Origin: Schizochytrium sp. TIO01
Taxonomy: Eukaryota; Sar; Bigyra; Thraustochytrida; Thraustochytriidae
Direction of reading: 5' to 3'
Length of the DNA: 64,000 bases
Assembly (NCBI GenBank): GCA_004764695.1
Contig: SMSO01000037.1
Span: 4,152,337-4,216,336, forward strand
This document shows positions 21,400 to 32,592 of this stretch, one piece after another (the stretch's first letter is position 1; each line of letters opens with the position of its first letter). The notes under the pieces were generated by a model that saw only the letters and a program-made list of their open reading frames with translations, was not told the DNA's origin and ran no database searches. The translations under genes were made by a program, and so were the position numbers.

Positions 21400-23646
21400 T
21401 CAGTGAGCAGAAGGCAACGCAGATGGTGCAGTGGTCTTTGCGGTTGTACAGTAATAATTGGTTCCTGGAAGCCAACCACCAGCCCGCTTCCATGGCTTGG
21501 AGATCTTTAAAAGGGCACAGGATAAAGGCATGTCTTCATCCTCAATAAAACGGCGAGTTTCTTGCAAAGGACCTTCTGCTGCAGCTGCAGAGGCTGCATC
21601 GTCATTAGCATTAGCAGCCACAGATTCCTTGCGCGATGAGGACGAATGCTCTTTTGCTAAAGGCCTAGGCGACGGCGATCCCCCGGGACCATTGCCCGCA
21701 TTCATGGCTGAAAGTGAACCTGATTGAAGAGAAAGAGAATGAGTGGAGGGTCCACCATGAAGAAAAAGGCGAGAAAACAGAGTCTCCGGCACAAGGGCTG
21801 CAGTAGAGATGCCTTTGTATTTGCGGGAAGAAAGTCCAATACTTGTCGCAGGTGCGGCAACCAAGCCCTTCTCCTGGGCAGTTTTCTTGACACCACGGCC
21901 GCGAACATTGCCGCGAGGCACAAAGAGAGAAGATTCATGATAGCGCACATTGTGAAAGTTATTGGCTGCGGTGTCGTATTTGCCAAAGTGCCGATAGTGA
22001 TTTACGATGAGTTGCCTGAAGTTAACAGGAGCATGCTTACGTCCCTTAACTTGGAAGAAAGGTCCACCATAGAGGTTTACGCCCTCGGGGAGGCGAACAT
22101 ACGCATTTTTCGTTTCTCCAGTTGTTGCCGTGTCCTGTTCAGGCTGTTCATCGACCTCTTGCGGCGCTGAGCAAGATGCACGAGATTTGTCCCAGGTATT
22201 CATATAACAGTACCACTTTTCAGGAAGGGACTTCATGTCAAAATCAGGAGGCAACCGGCGCCACTGCTGGCAGGTCTCACACATAACCCACTTTGCTTGT
22301 GGCTTTGCACCTTCTGCGGAGGGCTTCGCCTCTGGATCTGCAGCCTCCTTGATCATGTTACTGTGACCCCCGGATCGAAGATTACGTGCTTTGCTAGTCG
22401 ATACACTGGCTTCAGGCGCATTCACGGGAGCGTTGTGGTGATTGTTAGCGTTGCCCGCTGCTGCACCGTGAGATACGCTGGTTCCATAGGCCGGATCACT
22501 TTGCTGTCGTGAACGTTTGGTCTTTCCATTAGAGACCTTCTTTGCCCCACGGCGTGATACAGAGACGCGATCGGAGCTTGCCTGGCGAACAACACTACCA
22601 CCAGCGTTTGGGGGCACGGACCCCTCCGCGGCCCCGTCAACGCTATGTTCTTCAGCAGAAAGACCTCCGTTAGATTTATTGTGGCGTTTTTTATTGCGTT
22701 TGCCAGTTCGGCCAGATGTAGACTCGCTATCCACGGAGAGTTCGTCTTGTTGAGGAACATCACAAGAGGCAAACTCAGGGTCCCAGGTGTTCATTATACA
22801 AAACCATTGATCTGGAAGAGTATCAGGATCAACAGTCCCGGTAGGTACATTACGCCACTTTCCACAACTGTCACATTGAATGGATGTCACAGTGTCTACA
22901 GGATTAGAAACTACGGGGGATGCAGCATTGTTGGCTCCCGTTTTATTGTTACTGCTGGTGCCGTTTCCTCCAGTGTATTTTTTTGAGGCGTTCCTTGGTG
23001 GTGGTCGCGCCTTTGCGCTTCCCATTTCGTGATCGTAATGGTCAGAAGGTACTCCGGCAGATTTGTTGCGTTTGTTTGTGGAATGCTGATGAATATCCTC
23101 GCGGCTCCGTTTGCGTTCCCCTCTAGAAACAGCAGACTTAGTGTCGTGAGCTGATGCCCGGCTTGTCGCTAGACCGAGGCTGCCAAGACCGCTAAAATGT
23201 GATGCGTTAGATTTGAGATCTGATCCGGAGAGGTGGTCTGCAGATGTAGGAGGTGGCGGTGGAGGTGGTGGCGGTGGCGGGGGTGGTGCTCCATCTCCTG
23301 CCATGTTGTTGCCATGTACGTGTAGCCCTCGAGGGGCGTGTGCCTGGTGGTTATTAGGCATGCTGTCAATGTGGTGATGCCCGTGAGTGTTGTTGCTGCT
23401 GCTATTCAACAAGTGCTGTTGGAGGTTCGCGAGATCGTTTCCTTCAGCGTTTGGGGGGTGTTCTCTGTGGTGTTTCCCAGAACCTGATGATCCACCAGAT
23501 TCTGCCCGTCGCAGCGGTTGGTTCTCAAAATCGACGCCAATGTGACCTGTATTCTGCCGGGTAGTATTTGTCGCCGCAGCGCCTGCTTGGAGTGGTTCGG
23601 GTGCCTCTTGCGCTGTCGCAAGTAGCATTCGGCGCAAAGTCGTCAT
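21400..23646 (-). CDS. Double CW-type zinc-finger protein
   Basis: The frame opens at a GTG at 23673; the first ATG is at 23646, giving 748 residues. The N-terminal 245 residues are low complexity, with a 14-residue proline run near 125-140 and a basic patch RGERKRSRED. Two CW fingers follow. CW1 has C258-x2-C261-x21-C283-x11-C295 with GKWRNVP and WFCIMNTWD. CW2 has C456-x2-C459-x20-C480-x11-C492 with QQWRRLP and WYCYMNTWD. CW domains in other eukaryotes read histone H3 tails, especially K4 methylation, through these aromatics, so a nuclear chromatin role is likely. The remaining 250 residues have a conserved-looking stretch (about 515-570, GVNLYGGPFFQVKGRKHAP ... NHYRHFGKYD) of unknown fold. 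No enzyme domain is visible. Confidence 0.92.
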   Translation of the reverse strand: MTTLRRMLLATAQEAPEPLQAGAAATNTTRQNTGHIGVDFENQPLRRAESGGSSGSGKHHREHPPNAEGNDLANLQQHLLNSSSNNTHGHHHIDSMPNNHQAHAPRGLHVHGNNMAGDGAPPPPPPPPPPPPPTSADHLSGSDLKSNASHFSGLGSLGLATSRASAHDTKSAVSRGERKRSREDIHQHSTNKRNKSAGVPSDHYDHEMGSAKARPPPRNASKKYTGGNGTSSNNKTGANNAASPVVSNPVDTVTSIQCDSCGKWRNVPTGTVDPDTLPDQWFCIMNTWDPEFASCDVPQQDELSVDSESTSGRTGKRNKKRHNKSNGGLSAEEHSVDGAAEGSVPPNAGGSVVRQASSDRVSVSRRGAKKVSNGKTKRSRQQSDPAYGTSVSHGAAAGNANNHHNAPVNAPEASVSTSKARNLRSGGHSNMIKEAADPEAKPSAEGAKPQAKWVMCETCQQWRRLPPDFDMKSLPEKWYCYMNTWDKSRASCSAPQEVDEQPEQDTATTGETKNAYVRLPEGVNLYGGPFFQVKGRKHAPVNFRQLIVNHYRHFGKYDTAANNFHNVRYHESSLFVPRGNVRGRGVKKTAQEKGLVAAPATSIGLSSRKYKGISTAALVPETLFSRLFLHGGPSTHSLSLQSGSLSAMNAGNGPGGSPSPRPLAKEHSSSSRKESVAANANDDAASAAAAEGPLQETRRFIEDEDMPLSCALLKISKPWKRAGGWLPGTNYYCTTAKTTAPSALPSAH

Positions 23647-25005
23647 TCTTAGCCCGCCAACGCCGCTCTCCACGCCCAGCGACGCTGCGTCTCCGCAGAC
23701 GATCCTCTCTCTCGAGAAGCCAGCAATTGATCAGTGTCAATGAATCAATCGATTGCACGATCGATTGGTTCGCCTTAGGAGAGTCAGCACCTTGACGACA
23801 GCAGAGGGGGAGCAATAAGGATGAAAAGGAAGTAAAAGGGCACGAGGGGAGAGAAGTGAACGCAGCGTTCTCAACGCAAGGGCGTGAGGGCTTCCGCGAA
23901 ACAACTTATGCACTTGCGGTGCTCCAGACGCGGCCCTCCGGTAGAGGAGGAATGAGGAGTGGAGAGAGAAGTGTGTAAAGATGAAGTGAGGAGGACGTGG
24001 AGAGGAGTAGATAGAAGATGTTGGTGAGTTGGATGGATGAGTTTGAAAGTTTGCGAGTTTGACGACTTGGTCTTCGTCCCTCAGGGCTGCCTTGGCGCTA
24101 ATATGAATGAGTGTGGAAACGCTGCTCTGAGCGTGAGCTGGCCGAGGGTCAGGTCTGAGGAGGAAAGCTTTGGAGGTGATTCTGTCCGAGTATCGCCTGA
24201 GGAGAGGCGAAGCGGCAGCTAGAAACTGAAGGCTGACTGGCTGACTTATTGACTGTCAGCGGACGGAGCGAAGCCCTGACTGGGCAGTTGAAGTTGTTCT
24301 CTGGCCACGGGAGGGCCTTCGCCTCTCCGCGCCGCCCAGCAGCCGAATGTCCGCGACCCGGCCGACCCAATCGACCGTAGTATGGAGTCTGCCGCTCGAT
24401 GCTCTTTCTTCCCTTCTTTCTCCCTGTTTTCTCCTTTCTCCTTCCGCAACTTGAATTTTTGATTATTATAATTTTAAAATCATATATATATTTTTTTATA
24501 ATTTTTTTTAAAAAAATATTTATATATTTATTTAACAAAAAAAAAAAAGTTGGAAAAAGTTGGAAAAAAATAAATAAATAAAAGGTTTTTCAAACTGGAG
24601 ACCTTAGAATTGAAATCACTTCTTTCAAGTTCCTCCTCTTCATAAATGAATACTCTGCTAAACAAGCTAAAACAAAAGCCACCATGACGCCACCCATCAA
24701 TCTACACGTAGTACCTACAGCGCCGCAACAAACAGCCAAAACCACGACAAACATGCATGCATGCATGCATGCATACATGCATACCTGCATGCATGTGTAG
24801 CTAGCTAGCAACTCACTCACTCACTCACTCACTTACTTACTTACCTCGTTACTTCCTTCCTTCGTTGCCTACTTACTTACTTACTTACTTAGTCAGAACC
24901 ATGGTGCTAGAAACAGTTCCTCGCGTAGTTTCCTCTCCTCGAGTGGTTTTTCCCCTCCTCCTCCTCATCGCACGCCCAGTCCAATCCAATCAAAGCAATG
25001 CAATG

Positions 25006-25096
25006 CGAAGCAAAGCAAAGCAAAGCAAAGCAAAGCAAAGCAAAGCAAAGCAAAGCAAAGCAAAGCAAAGCAAAGCAAAGCAAAGCAAAGCAAAGC
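25006..25096. repeat. GCAAA pentanucleotide array, about 17 units
   Basis: Perfect units over about 90 bases. The same motif, less perfect (GCAAA/GCGAA), recurs at about 53038-53100. Confidence 0.92.
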
Positions 25097-25196
25097 GGAC
25101 CAAATCAGTCTCAATCCTTCGATCCACTGTTGGAGCAGCAAAGGAAGGAGGCCGAAGAGCGCCGTGTCCTCGTTGCTCCTCCTCCTTTCCACGCAG

Positions 25197-25320
25197 TAGT
25201 CAGTCAGTCAGTCAGTCAGTCTGTCTGTCAGTCTGTCAGTCTGTCAGTCTGTCAGTCTGGCAGACGCGGAGACAGACAGACAGGCAGACAGACAGGCAGA
25301 GGCAGACACAGAGGTAGACA
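25197..25320. repeat. AGTC / GTCT then CAGA simple repeats
   Basis: An AGTC run grades into CTGTCAGT units and then CAGACAGACAGG units. The left and right parts are partly complementary and could form hairpins. Confidence 0.8.
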
Positions 25321-25577
25321 CCGCACTCTCCACGGAGCCCTCGTCGTCCTCCACCACGCAGCCTCGCCTCGCTGATGGAGCGAGGCGTGAAGCGCGGCAG
25401 AAGAACCGCCATCATCGACCATGCGCAGAGCAGAGGAGGAGAGCAACACAGGAAACAGCGCATTCGTAAGAAGGCGCAGAGAGAAGAATACATAGATATA
25501 CTCGTACATTCATAGCTAAGATGTATGTATGTTGCATATACATACATACATACATACATACATACAACATACATAGC

Positions 25578-25860
25578 AGATTTGTAATTAGATAGATGAC
25601 ATGCATTCATACATATTAGCTATGAATGTATGAATGGATGTATGAATGGATGTATGGATGAATGAACGTATTCATGAATGCGCGAAGGAATGTTTGTTTG
25701 TATGAATTTATGTAAGCTATCTAATTACAAATCTATGTATGTATGAATTTATGCAATCTGTCTAACTACAAATCTGTGTTTGTATGAATTTGCGTAATCT
25801 ATCTAATTGCAAATCTATGTATGTTTGTATATCTGTCTAATTACAAATCTGTATGTATGA
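25578..25860. repeat. Decayed minisatellite with an inverted copy
   Basis: Four imperfect units of about 40 bases between 25713 and 25855 share CTATCTAATTACAAATCT or close variants. The exact reverse complement of that 18-base core lies at 25578-25595, about 120 bases upstream of the first copy at 25717-25734. ATAC and TGAA runs fill the remainder. Confidence 0.75.
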
Positions 25861-26830
25861 ATGTATGAATGTATGAATGTATGCATGTATGAATGTATGC
25901 ATGCATGCAATTATGGGTCTAATGGAGCGAAGGCCGGCCTCCACGCATGGAGTATGTGCACAGTGCTTGTCATGACGATCCATCGCATTGCTCCTCTCTC
26001 AAATGATGTTGTTTTTCGAGAGAGGTTGAAACAAACTGACAAACAGACAGAAAAACAAAGAAGAAAGAAGGAAACAAACAAATAAGCGAATGAATGATTG
26101 AATGAATGACTAAATGACTGAATAAATGATTAACAATCAACAAACAAGCATCCGGTTGGAGGGAGCGCTTGATCCTGATGCGTACGGGTGCTCTGGAGGC
26201 CGCCGTGGAAATGAGCGAGTTGTCAGCGAAGAAGCGGGGCGTATCTCCGGGCCGTGGGCGAAGAGGAGTGAAGGCCTCCTCAATTAATTCACTTGCTCGC
26301 GTCTCTTTCCTTGTTTTTCGTCTTTCCTTTTCTCTCCCTCCTTTTTCCCCTTTTTCTTCAAACGAACCGAAACCAGTTCAAAGAAGCGGAAAAAAAAAAA
26401 GAAGAAGACGGAAAAAAGAAAAAAAGAAAAAGGTAGAGCAGAGAAGAGGAACTATCTACTCCTCCCCTTGCTACTATTTCCAGTAAGTGCCACCTAGGCG
26501 ATTTATCAACTCACAGACAGAGACAAAAATTGTTGAGATAAACAGACAGACAATAACAAAAAAAATAAAAAAAATAGGGAGACAGGTATTATCCGCACGG
26601 CTTTTACCTACTGATCCACATACAACATCACTAGCGTTATCAGCCGATAGCGATATCGTTAGTGGATTGCTATAGATACCCGTTTTCTGGTAATTGGCCC
26701 AATCAGCACCCCTGGTATGGCTAGCTAGACACATCGTAGCTAATGAGGTCCTCCCTATCACTATTCACTTTAATCAATTAAAATACTAACCTAAGTTTCT
26801 TTTGTTACATTTTGTTACATTTCGCAATGA

Positions 26831-28296
26831 AATAGAATAAATCAATTAGGTGGAGGAGGAGAATGCCATCGACATCGCTGCCAGTCTTCTCCAGCGTGTC
26901 CTGAGCGGGCCATTGGGCATATCGAACGCTCTTCGCGACTGATCCAGGCTATGGTTGAGCCGACTTCGTACTCTGCAGAGTCCTCCGTGCCGTAGCAAGT
27001 CTCTGCCCGGCGCGCCGAACTGTCAACTAGACGAAAGAACAGCAATCAATTCCTAACGTTTCCATCAGCGACATATAGACCGATTAACTCCTCACTTCTT
27101 GTATCTCTTTGATAATCACAAACTCGCATAAGTCGGTTAAATTTGGAGGATGATGAGGAGGAGGTGGTTGAAGAAACCATTAGAATTCTAGTTGGCTGAC
27201 AAAGCGTGTAGAGTTATCGTCGCTCAGGCAGAAATGCTTCGCGAGGCATAGTCTGTTATTTAGAGCGCGACAAAACCAACTCTAATTCCTCAAAATATGA
27301 ACATCCCATGATAAACTCGTCTTTCTAAAGTAAATTCAACATCCTCAAATTTAGCGCATTAAGAAATTTCGTGAAATCATATACACCCGACCTCATTTAC
27401 CAAGCTCAGAGCCATTCGATTCGTTGCCAGTTTATGAAAGTATTCATGTCTCGACCTACATCGAGTTTAGTTAGGCTACCGTGCGCTTTCTCGATCTACC
27501 TGCGCATATAAATGATTCTTGTGACTTGAGTTTTGGCGCAGGTCAAAGAACTGTGACCTAGCTAGCTACACTGTCTGGAATGAGTTTTACAGACCGTTTG
27601 TCTTACGAGAGTGGTATGTGACTGGTGGACTCTTTCTTCATCTCTAGGGCGCCGCAATTCCATCGATTCCATCAATTCCATCGAGTCTGCCTAATGTGCA
27701 TTATTAGACCCAGCATCACATATTAGGGACCAGCAGGGTCAAAATTGCTGGAGTCAACAATCAGCTCGAACTTGGAAAGGTATGCTGATATGTGGATGCG
27801 TGTGAGATCTTTCGTGAGGTACTGCGATACGTCTTCATTCAGACCCTTTGTGACAAGCGAATAAGACTTCATGCTCATGAGAAATGACGCATGTGAATGT
27901 GAATGTGTCGCTACAGAGACTGCGACGAAGGTTTGGAGTATCAATCTATCAATCTATCAATGAGTACAACAGAACCCTTTTAAGCAGGACTGTTCATATT
28001 CTCACAACGGATCATATCGCTAGAGAAATAAGAGAGTGTTAGCGAGCAGCATCAGTCTGCAACTGTTCAAGGGTGAGATCGCTTCTCTGGCAGCGCCTGT
28101 GAGAGGAGACAGCGGCAGACAGACGGGCGGAGCTTACCTGCTAGCGATGGCTTCCACTCGCGACTCGATACGTAGGTCCCTAGCTGGGTAGGCACAGCTC
28201 AAGATGGTCAACTTCCTTACTACGCTCAATCTCGATCTTCACAAAAGCGAATAAGCCATAGAAAACAGCACTTTGGCATTTTTGGAAAGACAGCAT
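26831..28296 (-). pseudogene. Possible spliced or decayed gene
   Basis: Coding-like pieces lie on the minus strand. An ATG at 28296 opens a frame for 37 codons (MLSFQKCQSAV ... KEVDHLELC). After a frame change the reading ARDLRIESRVEAIASR runs to 28138. There a 41-base segment (28137-28097) begins GTAAGC and ends CTCACAG, like a small intron, and the reading continues as RCQRSDLTLEQLQTDAAR to a stop at about 28040. Further downstream, 27723-27944 holds another protein-like frame (KGLNEDVSQYLTKDL), and 26850-27010 is a GC-richer patch with protein-like minus-strand frames. I recognise no family. It may be a multi-exon gene or a relic. Confidence 0.3.
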
Positions 28297-29744
28297 AGAT
28301 TAGGTGCTACTACTTACTATCTAGCTAGCTATTAAACTAGCCTTGACAATTCTTCTGGTTAATACCTAAAACTTCAGCTTTTTTAGTTTTTAGTTTTAGT
28401 TTTTTTCCCCTTCAAATTTAAACTAAATTTAAAGTAAGAAAACCAGACGAGGGAATTTTCAAAGTTATATTTATAGAATTTTATAAAGATTTCTTTCTTC
28501 TAAAATTAAAAATCGTGACATAGTTTCGTAGATATTATCTATCAAATAAATAAACAAATAAATAAACAAATAAGTATATATAGAAAATAGCTTCTGAGTG
28601 GTGAGAGGTCTGTGAGCTTTCTTTATTCAAATTTTAAAAACCAAGAAGAAGGAAAAAAAAAAGAAAAAAAAAAAGCGCCTCTCAACTATTGTAAATCCTA
28701 ACAGTAGCACACCTCTCGTAGCGCGTCTCTTATCGCGTCTCTTCGCATTCAACAGAAGCAGAACTGTGTGCGTACCTTATTTAATACGCATACATATATC
28801 AACTATCCACTTCTCTATCTAGAGAGAGAGAGAGAGCGATCTTTTCCTCTTTGCTCCGCAACGAAAGCTACAAGTTCAAAGAGGGAGTCAAGGAACCCGC
28901 GGTGCCAGCGCAGCAGAGCATCGAAAAGCCAAGCTCCAAGCCTGTCTCCTGCGCCGCTGCCTTCGCGACCTCCTCCGGCTGCCGCTGATCCTCCAGGCCT
29001 AAGAGCCCGCCCTCGCAGCCCCGCTGCCTTCAGGCGGGCTGCGCGTATTGCCGCACGCTCCCTGAGCAATCTCCGTCTTCACGATAGCCACATGTATCTC
29101 TAAATATCCATACACATATATGTGTCTATATATATATGTCTATATATATCTGTGCATATACGTGTATAGATAGATATTTAGAGATACATGATATATGATG
29201 TGATCCAATCCAATCCAATCCAATCTGATTGCTCGCAGCACCGAGGGCGGATGGGCGCCCTCCCACCCTGCCTTCGCAGGCGCCAGGCCGCCAGCCCCGC
29301 CGCCAGCTCGAAGGGGGCCGAGGCCACGGGCTTTGGCGCATTCCGGCGGGGAGAAGATCTTGGCGGCCAAGATAGCAGCAGTTGAGAGGAGGCGGATTTT
29401 GCTGCGAGTTCTGCAATAAACTGGGCACCTTAAACCGCCATGTATGTGTGTATGCGTGTATGTACTAAATAATTCATTAATTAAGGCGGCTCTCCGCCTG
29501 CCCTCTTGCCCGCTTGCCCGATGCGCCAGCGCCTCATGACGGAGGCCGCCGCTGCGTCTGCGGATGGGTGGCTGGCTGGCTGCCCGGCCGCCCGCCCGGC
29601 CGCCCGCCTGAGCACCTCTGCCCGGCGACGGCGGAGGCGTAGGCGTAGGCGGCGAGCGAAGCGAAGGCTAAGGCATTCGCATCGGCATTGGCGTCAGCGA
29701 GTTTGAGGCGATTGGATTCTGTTTCCTCAAAGGTCCTTCTTTTC

Positions 29745-29786
<42 letters not shown>

Positions 29787-32592
29787 GTGTCTCTCTTTCT
29801 CACGGCCTAAGCTGCCCTCAGTAGGGCTACATAGGCTCCCACTAGCCGAACCTCTGCCCGGTCTCAGATTTTTACATTATGTAGGTAGGGGTGCGCTAGA
29901 GTTCTCGGTAGGTGGGGTTGCAGAAAGAAAAAAGAAAAAAAATGTTATCTTGCTTGTTGCTTTTTCCTGTTTTCAGAGAGAGAGTAGTTCTGCGTAGGTG
30001 GCAAGTAGCAGTTCCTACTTCTTCTTATGATACTTCTGGAAGGACCTCCTCTTCGCATTCTTCCACTTCAGCTGTTGCTGTTGGTAGTTGCTAGCAGTTC
30101 TACCACGGGGCTACTGACTATCAACCACATTTTTGTTTTATGTATAATTTGAAATTTTAATCGAAATAAATAAATTGAAATAAATTTCTAAATTAAACAG
30201 TTAGAAGGTTTTTTAAGAGAAAAGAGTTAAGATAGATATGATATGATATGATATGATATTTTCATTTCAGAACAGCATTTACGAAATCCTCTTGTTTCTC
30301 CACGGCAACGTCGGCCTAAGATTCACTCGCGGGCGGAAGAGGCGTCGTCGCAAAGCTCAGGTTGGTTGGCTGGCTGATCGACTGGTGCAGCGAAGGCAGC
30401 GCTCCCTTTCGATTGGCCGCTGCTTCTTCGAGGAAGTGAAGTTGAAGTTGAAATCGCAGGATTCTCAGTCAACCTTCATTTTCGTGGGTTTCACTCAGTT
30501 CCAGGGATTCGTTTAGTCCTCAGAGGAAGAACAGAAAGCACTGATCGAAGCACTTTGCTTTGCGAGGCTTAATGGAAAAACAATAAATGAATGAATGAAT
30601 GAATGAATGAATGAATGAATGAATGAATGAATGAATGAATGAATGAATAAATGAATGAATGAATGAATGAATGAATGAATGAATGAATGAATGAATGAAT
30701 GAATGAAAATTATAGGCCAAAAGCTTTCTTTTCGCCAAGCGCCAACAAAGGATGAAGGATGGCCAATCACTGATTGGAGGCAGAGCAGCGCAGAGCAGAG
30801 GAGGAGGGAGGCCGAGGCACTCACGCCCATCGGCCGCAGACGGAACAAACCAACGAAGCCACCGCGAGTGAGTCAGCAGGAGCTCCATCAATGCCATTCT
30901 TTGGGGGTTAGTTGTTTCCTCTTTCTTTGTCGGCGCTTTCGAAGAAAATAATAGCCAACGAAGCTTTCTTTAATTTGGGCGTCAATTCTTCGACCCTAAG
31001 AAGAAAAGAAGGTATTTATCTATCTATCTATCTATGTATTTATTTAGTTAGTTTTAGTTTTAGTTTTAGTTTTAGTTTTAATTATAATTATAATAAAAAT
31101 AAGAAGTTAAAATTGAAGAAATTAAAATAGAAATCAGCGAAAGATTGGATGAAGGAATACAAGAACCACCTCGCGTAGCCACCAGCCACAAAGACCGAAG
31201 CAGCGAGGCGGAAGCAGGTCTCTCCCCTCCGCACAGGGCCTCTAGCTGCCTGGCCTGCTCGGCCCCAGCCAGGTCGTGCTCGCGCAGCTTGCTTTCCACC
31301 TCCTCCGCTCTGCTCTCAAAGGCAGAATAAACAACCAAGTGCGCGGAGAGGACTATAACAATCTGTCCCAGCGAGTGGGCCTACTACCTCCCGACTGCTA
31401 GCGGCTCCTAGCCAGGTGCTACGTACCAAGAAGGGATGTGCGATGTGTATGTTGTTGATCTAAGGCAGCAAACAACTCCTTTCTGAGCGGTCTCTTCGAT
31501 CGAACTGCGCCGCGCGCCTTCAGGCTGGTTGGGCGGGCCGCTCTCTGCGGGCGCTCGGCCGCGGAGAGTCTGGCGAAGGCGCCCTGCGGCGAGAGAAGAA
31601 AGGGAAAGAAGAAGCAGAAGTTAGTTTGTTGGTTTGTTTGTTTGTTTGTTTGATCGATCGATGTGGTCGCGTTCTTCCATTCCTCTGTTCCTCTAATATT
31701 GTGACCTTCTTATATCGTCGTACTGTTGTATCGTTATGTTGATTGATATACGCACATACACTCTTTATCGCATTGTAGGCAGGTAGGAGGCCGATAGAGT
31801 AAAGGGTAGTGCTCCGTAGCTCTAGCAGGCTGGCTAGGGAGTACGCTACGCAGGCAGACAGAGAGACAGAGAGACAGAGGGACAGAGGGACAGAGGGACA
31901 GACAAGGATCGTAGGTACCAAAAGGAGGGACCTCGCAAGAGCATGGAATGGAGAAGAGAATAAATAGCGCCTCCGTTGCGTCCAAATGGCAGCGCTCACT
32001 TGCACCGGCAGAACCGCAGCACCGCGCGCGCCAACGAGGAGCCGACGAGGAGCCACAGTCGAGCAGCGGCTCCAGCTTTGCTTTGTACGTACCTCCTCCG
32101 CCGCTCCGGCATTGAGGTGCTCTGCTGCCGATGCGTGCACGTATGTATGTATGGATGGATGTATGTATGATTGGGCGGGCCAGATAGGAGGAGGAACCGC
32201 GGTGGAACGTCATGAGGAATAGATGTGGAACGTACTAGGAACCATGGGCGGATGGGTGTGCGGCGTCGTAATAGTTATTTATGCTGGTTAGAAAGGGGAG
32301 TCAGGTCAGAGAAGACGGCATAGAATGTGAACATTGCAAATACCAAGAGAGGTTGGTGAACTAATTAACTTGGGGGTTAGTTGTAGGGAAAGGGACGCGC
32401 GGTATGGACCGATGCCTCGCTCCCGACCAGGGTAGCACGAGTCCAAGGCATGGCGTTAATTATTTCGGTGGAGGCTTGCTTGGGAACTATAGAGGCAGAG
32501 AAAATCAAGAGGGAAATGCAAGGTTTCTGTGCCACTGGAGATGAGTAAAAGAGGCCATTCGAGACGCAGATGACGAATGCAAAGGCGTCAGT
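28297..32592. other. Microsatellite-rich gene desert, second part
   Basis: No convincing gene. GC-rich pockets (about 28.86-29.08, 29.23-29.40, 29.50-29.71, 31.15-31.33 and 31.96-32.11 kb) alternate with AT-rich sequence and simple repeats: AG at about 28.82 kb, TCCAA at 29.2 kb, CTTT at 29.76 kb, GATAT at 30.24 kb, a long GAAT array at 30.58-30.71 kb, TATC and TTTAG at about 31.02-31.08 kb, GTTT at about 31.63 kb and an 8-base AGAGGGAC unit at about 31.86-31.90 kb. Confidence 0.5.
30586..30706. repeat. GAAT microsatellite, about 30 units
   Basis: Nearly perfect tetranucleotide array of about 120 bases with one variant unit in the middle. A second large GAAT array lies at 44.5 kb. Confidence 0.92.

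Larger units (their letters stand above)
23647..26830. other. Microsatellite-rich gene desert, first part
   Basis: No convincing gene. The first 150 bases are the CW gene's likely 5' UTR and promoter. Repeats dominate: GCAT near 24.75 kb, ACTC/ACTT near 24.81-24.89 kb, a long GCAAA array at 25.0-25.1 kb, AGTC and CAGA runs at 25.2-25.3 kb, and a decayed 40-base minisatellite at 25.7-25.86 kb. An AT-only stretch lies at about 24.46-24.59 kb. Confidence 0.5.

Noticed and set aside
30513-30897. Open frames of 111 and 125 codons with HSFI repeats
   Set aside because: They are produced by the GAAT array and occur in more than one frame at once.
31520-32213. Two overlapping minus-strand frames of 206 and 159 codons
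   Set aside because: Contain LSLCLSVSLS-type translation of the AGAGGGAC repeat and no family pattern.
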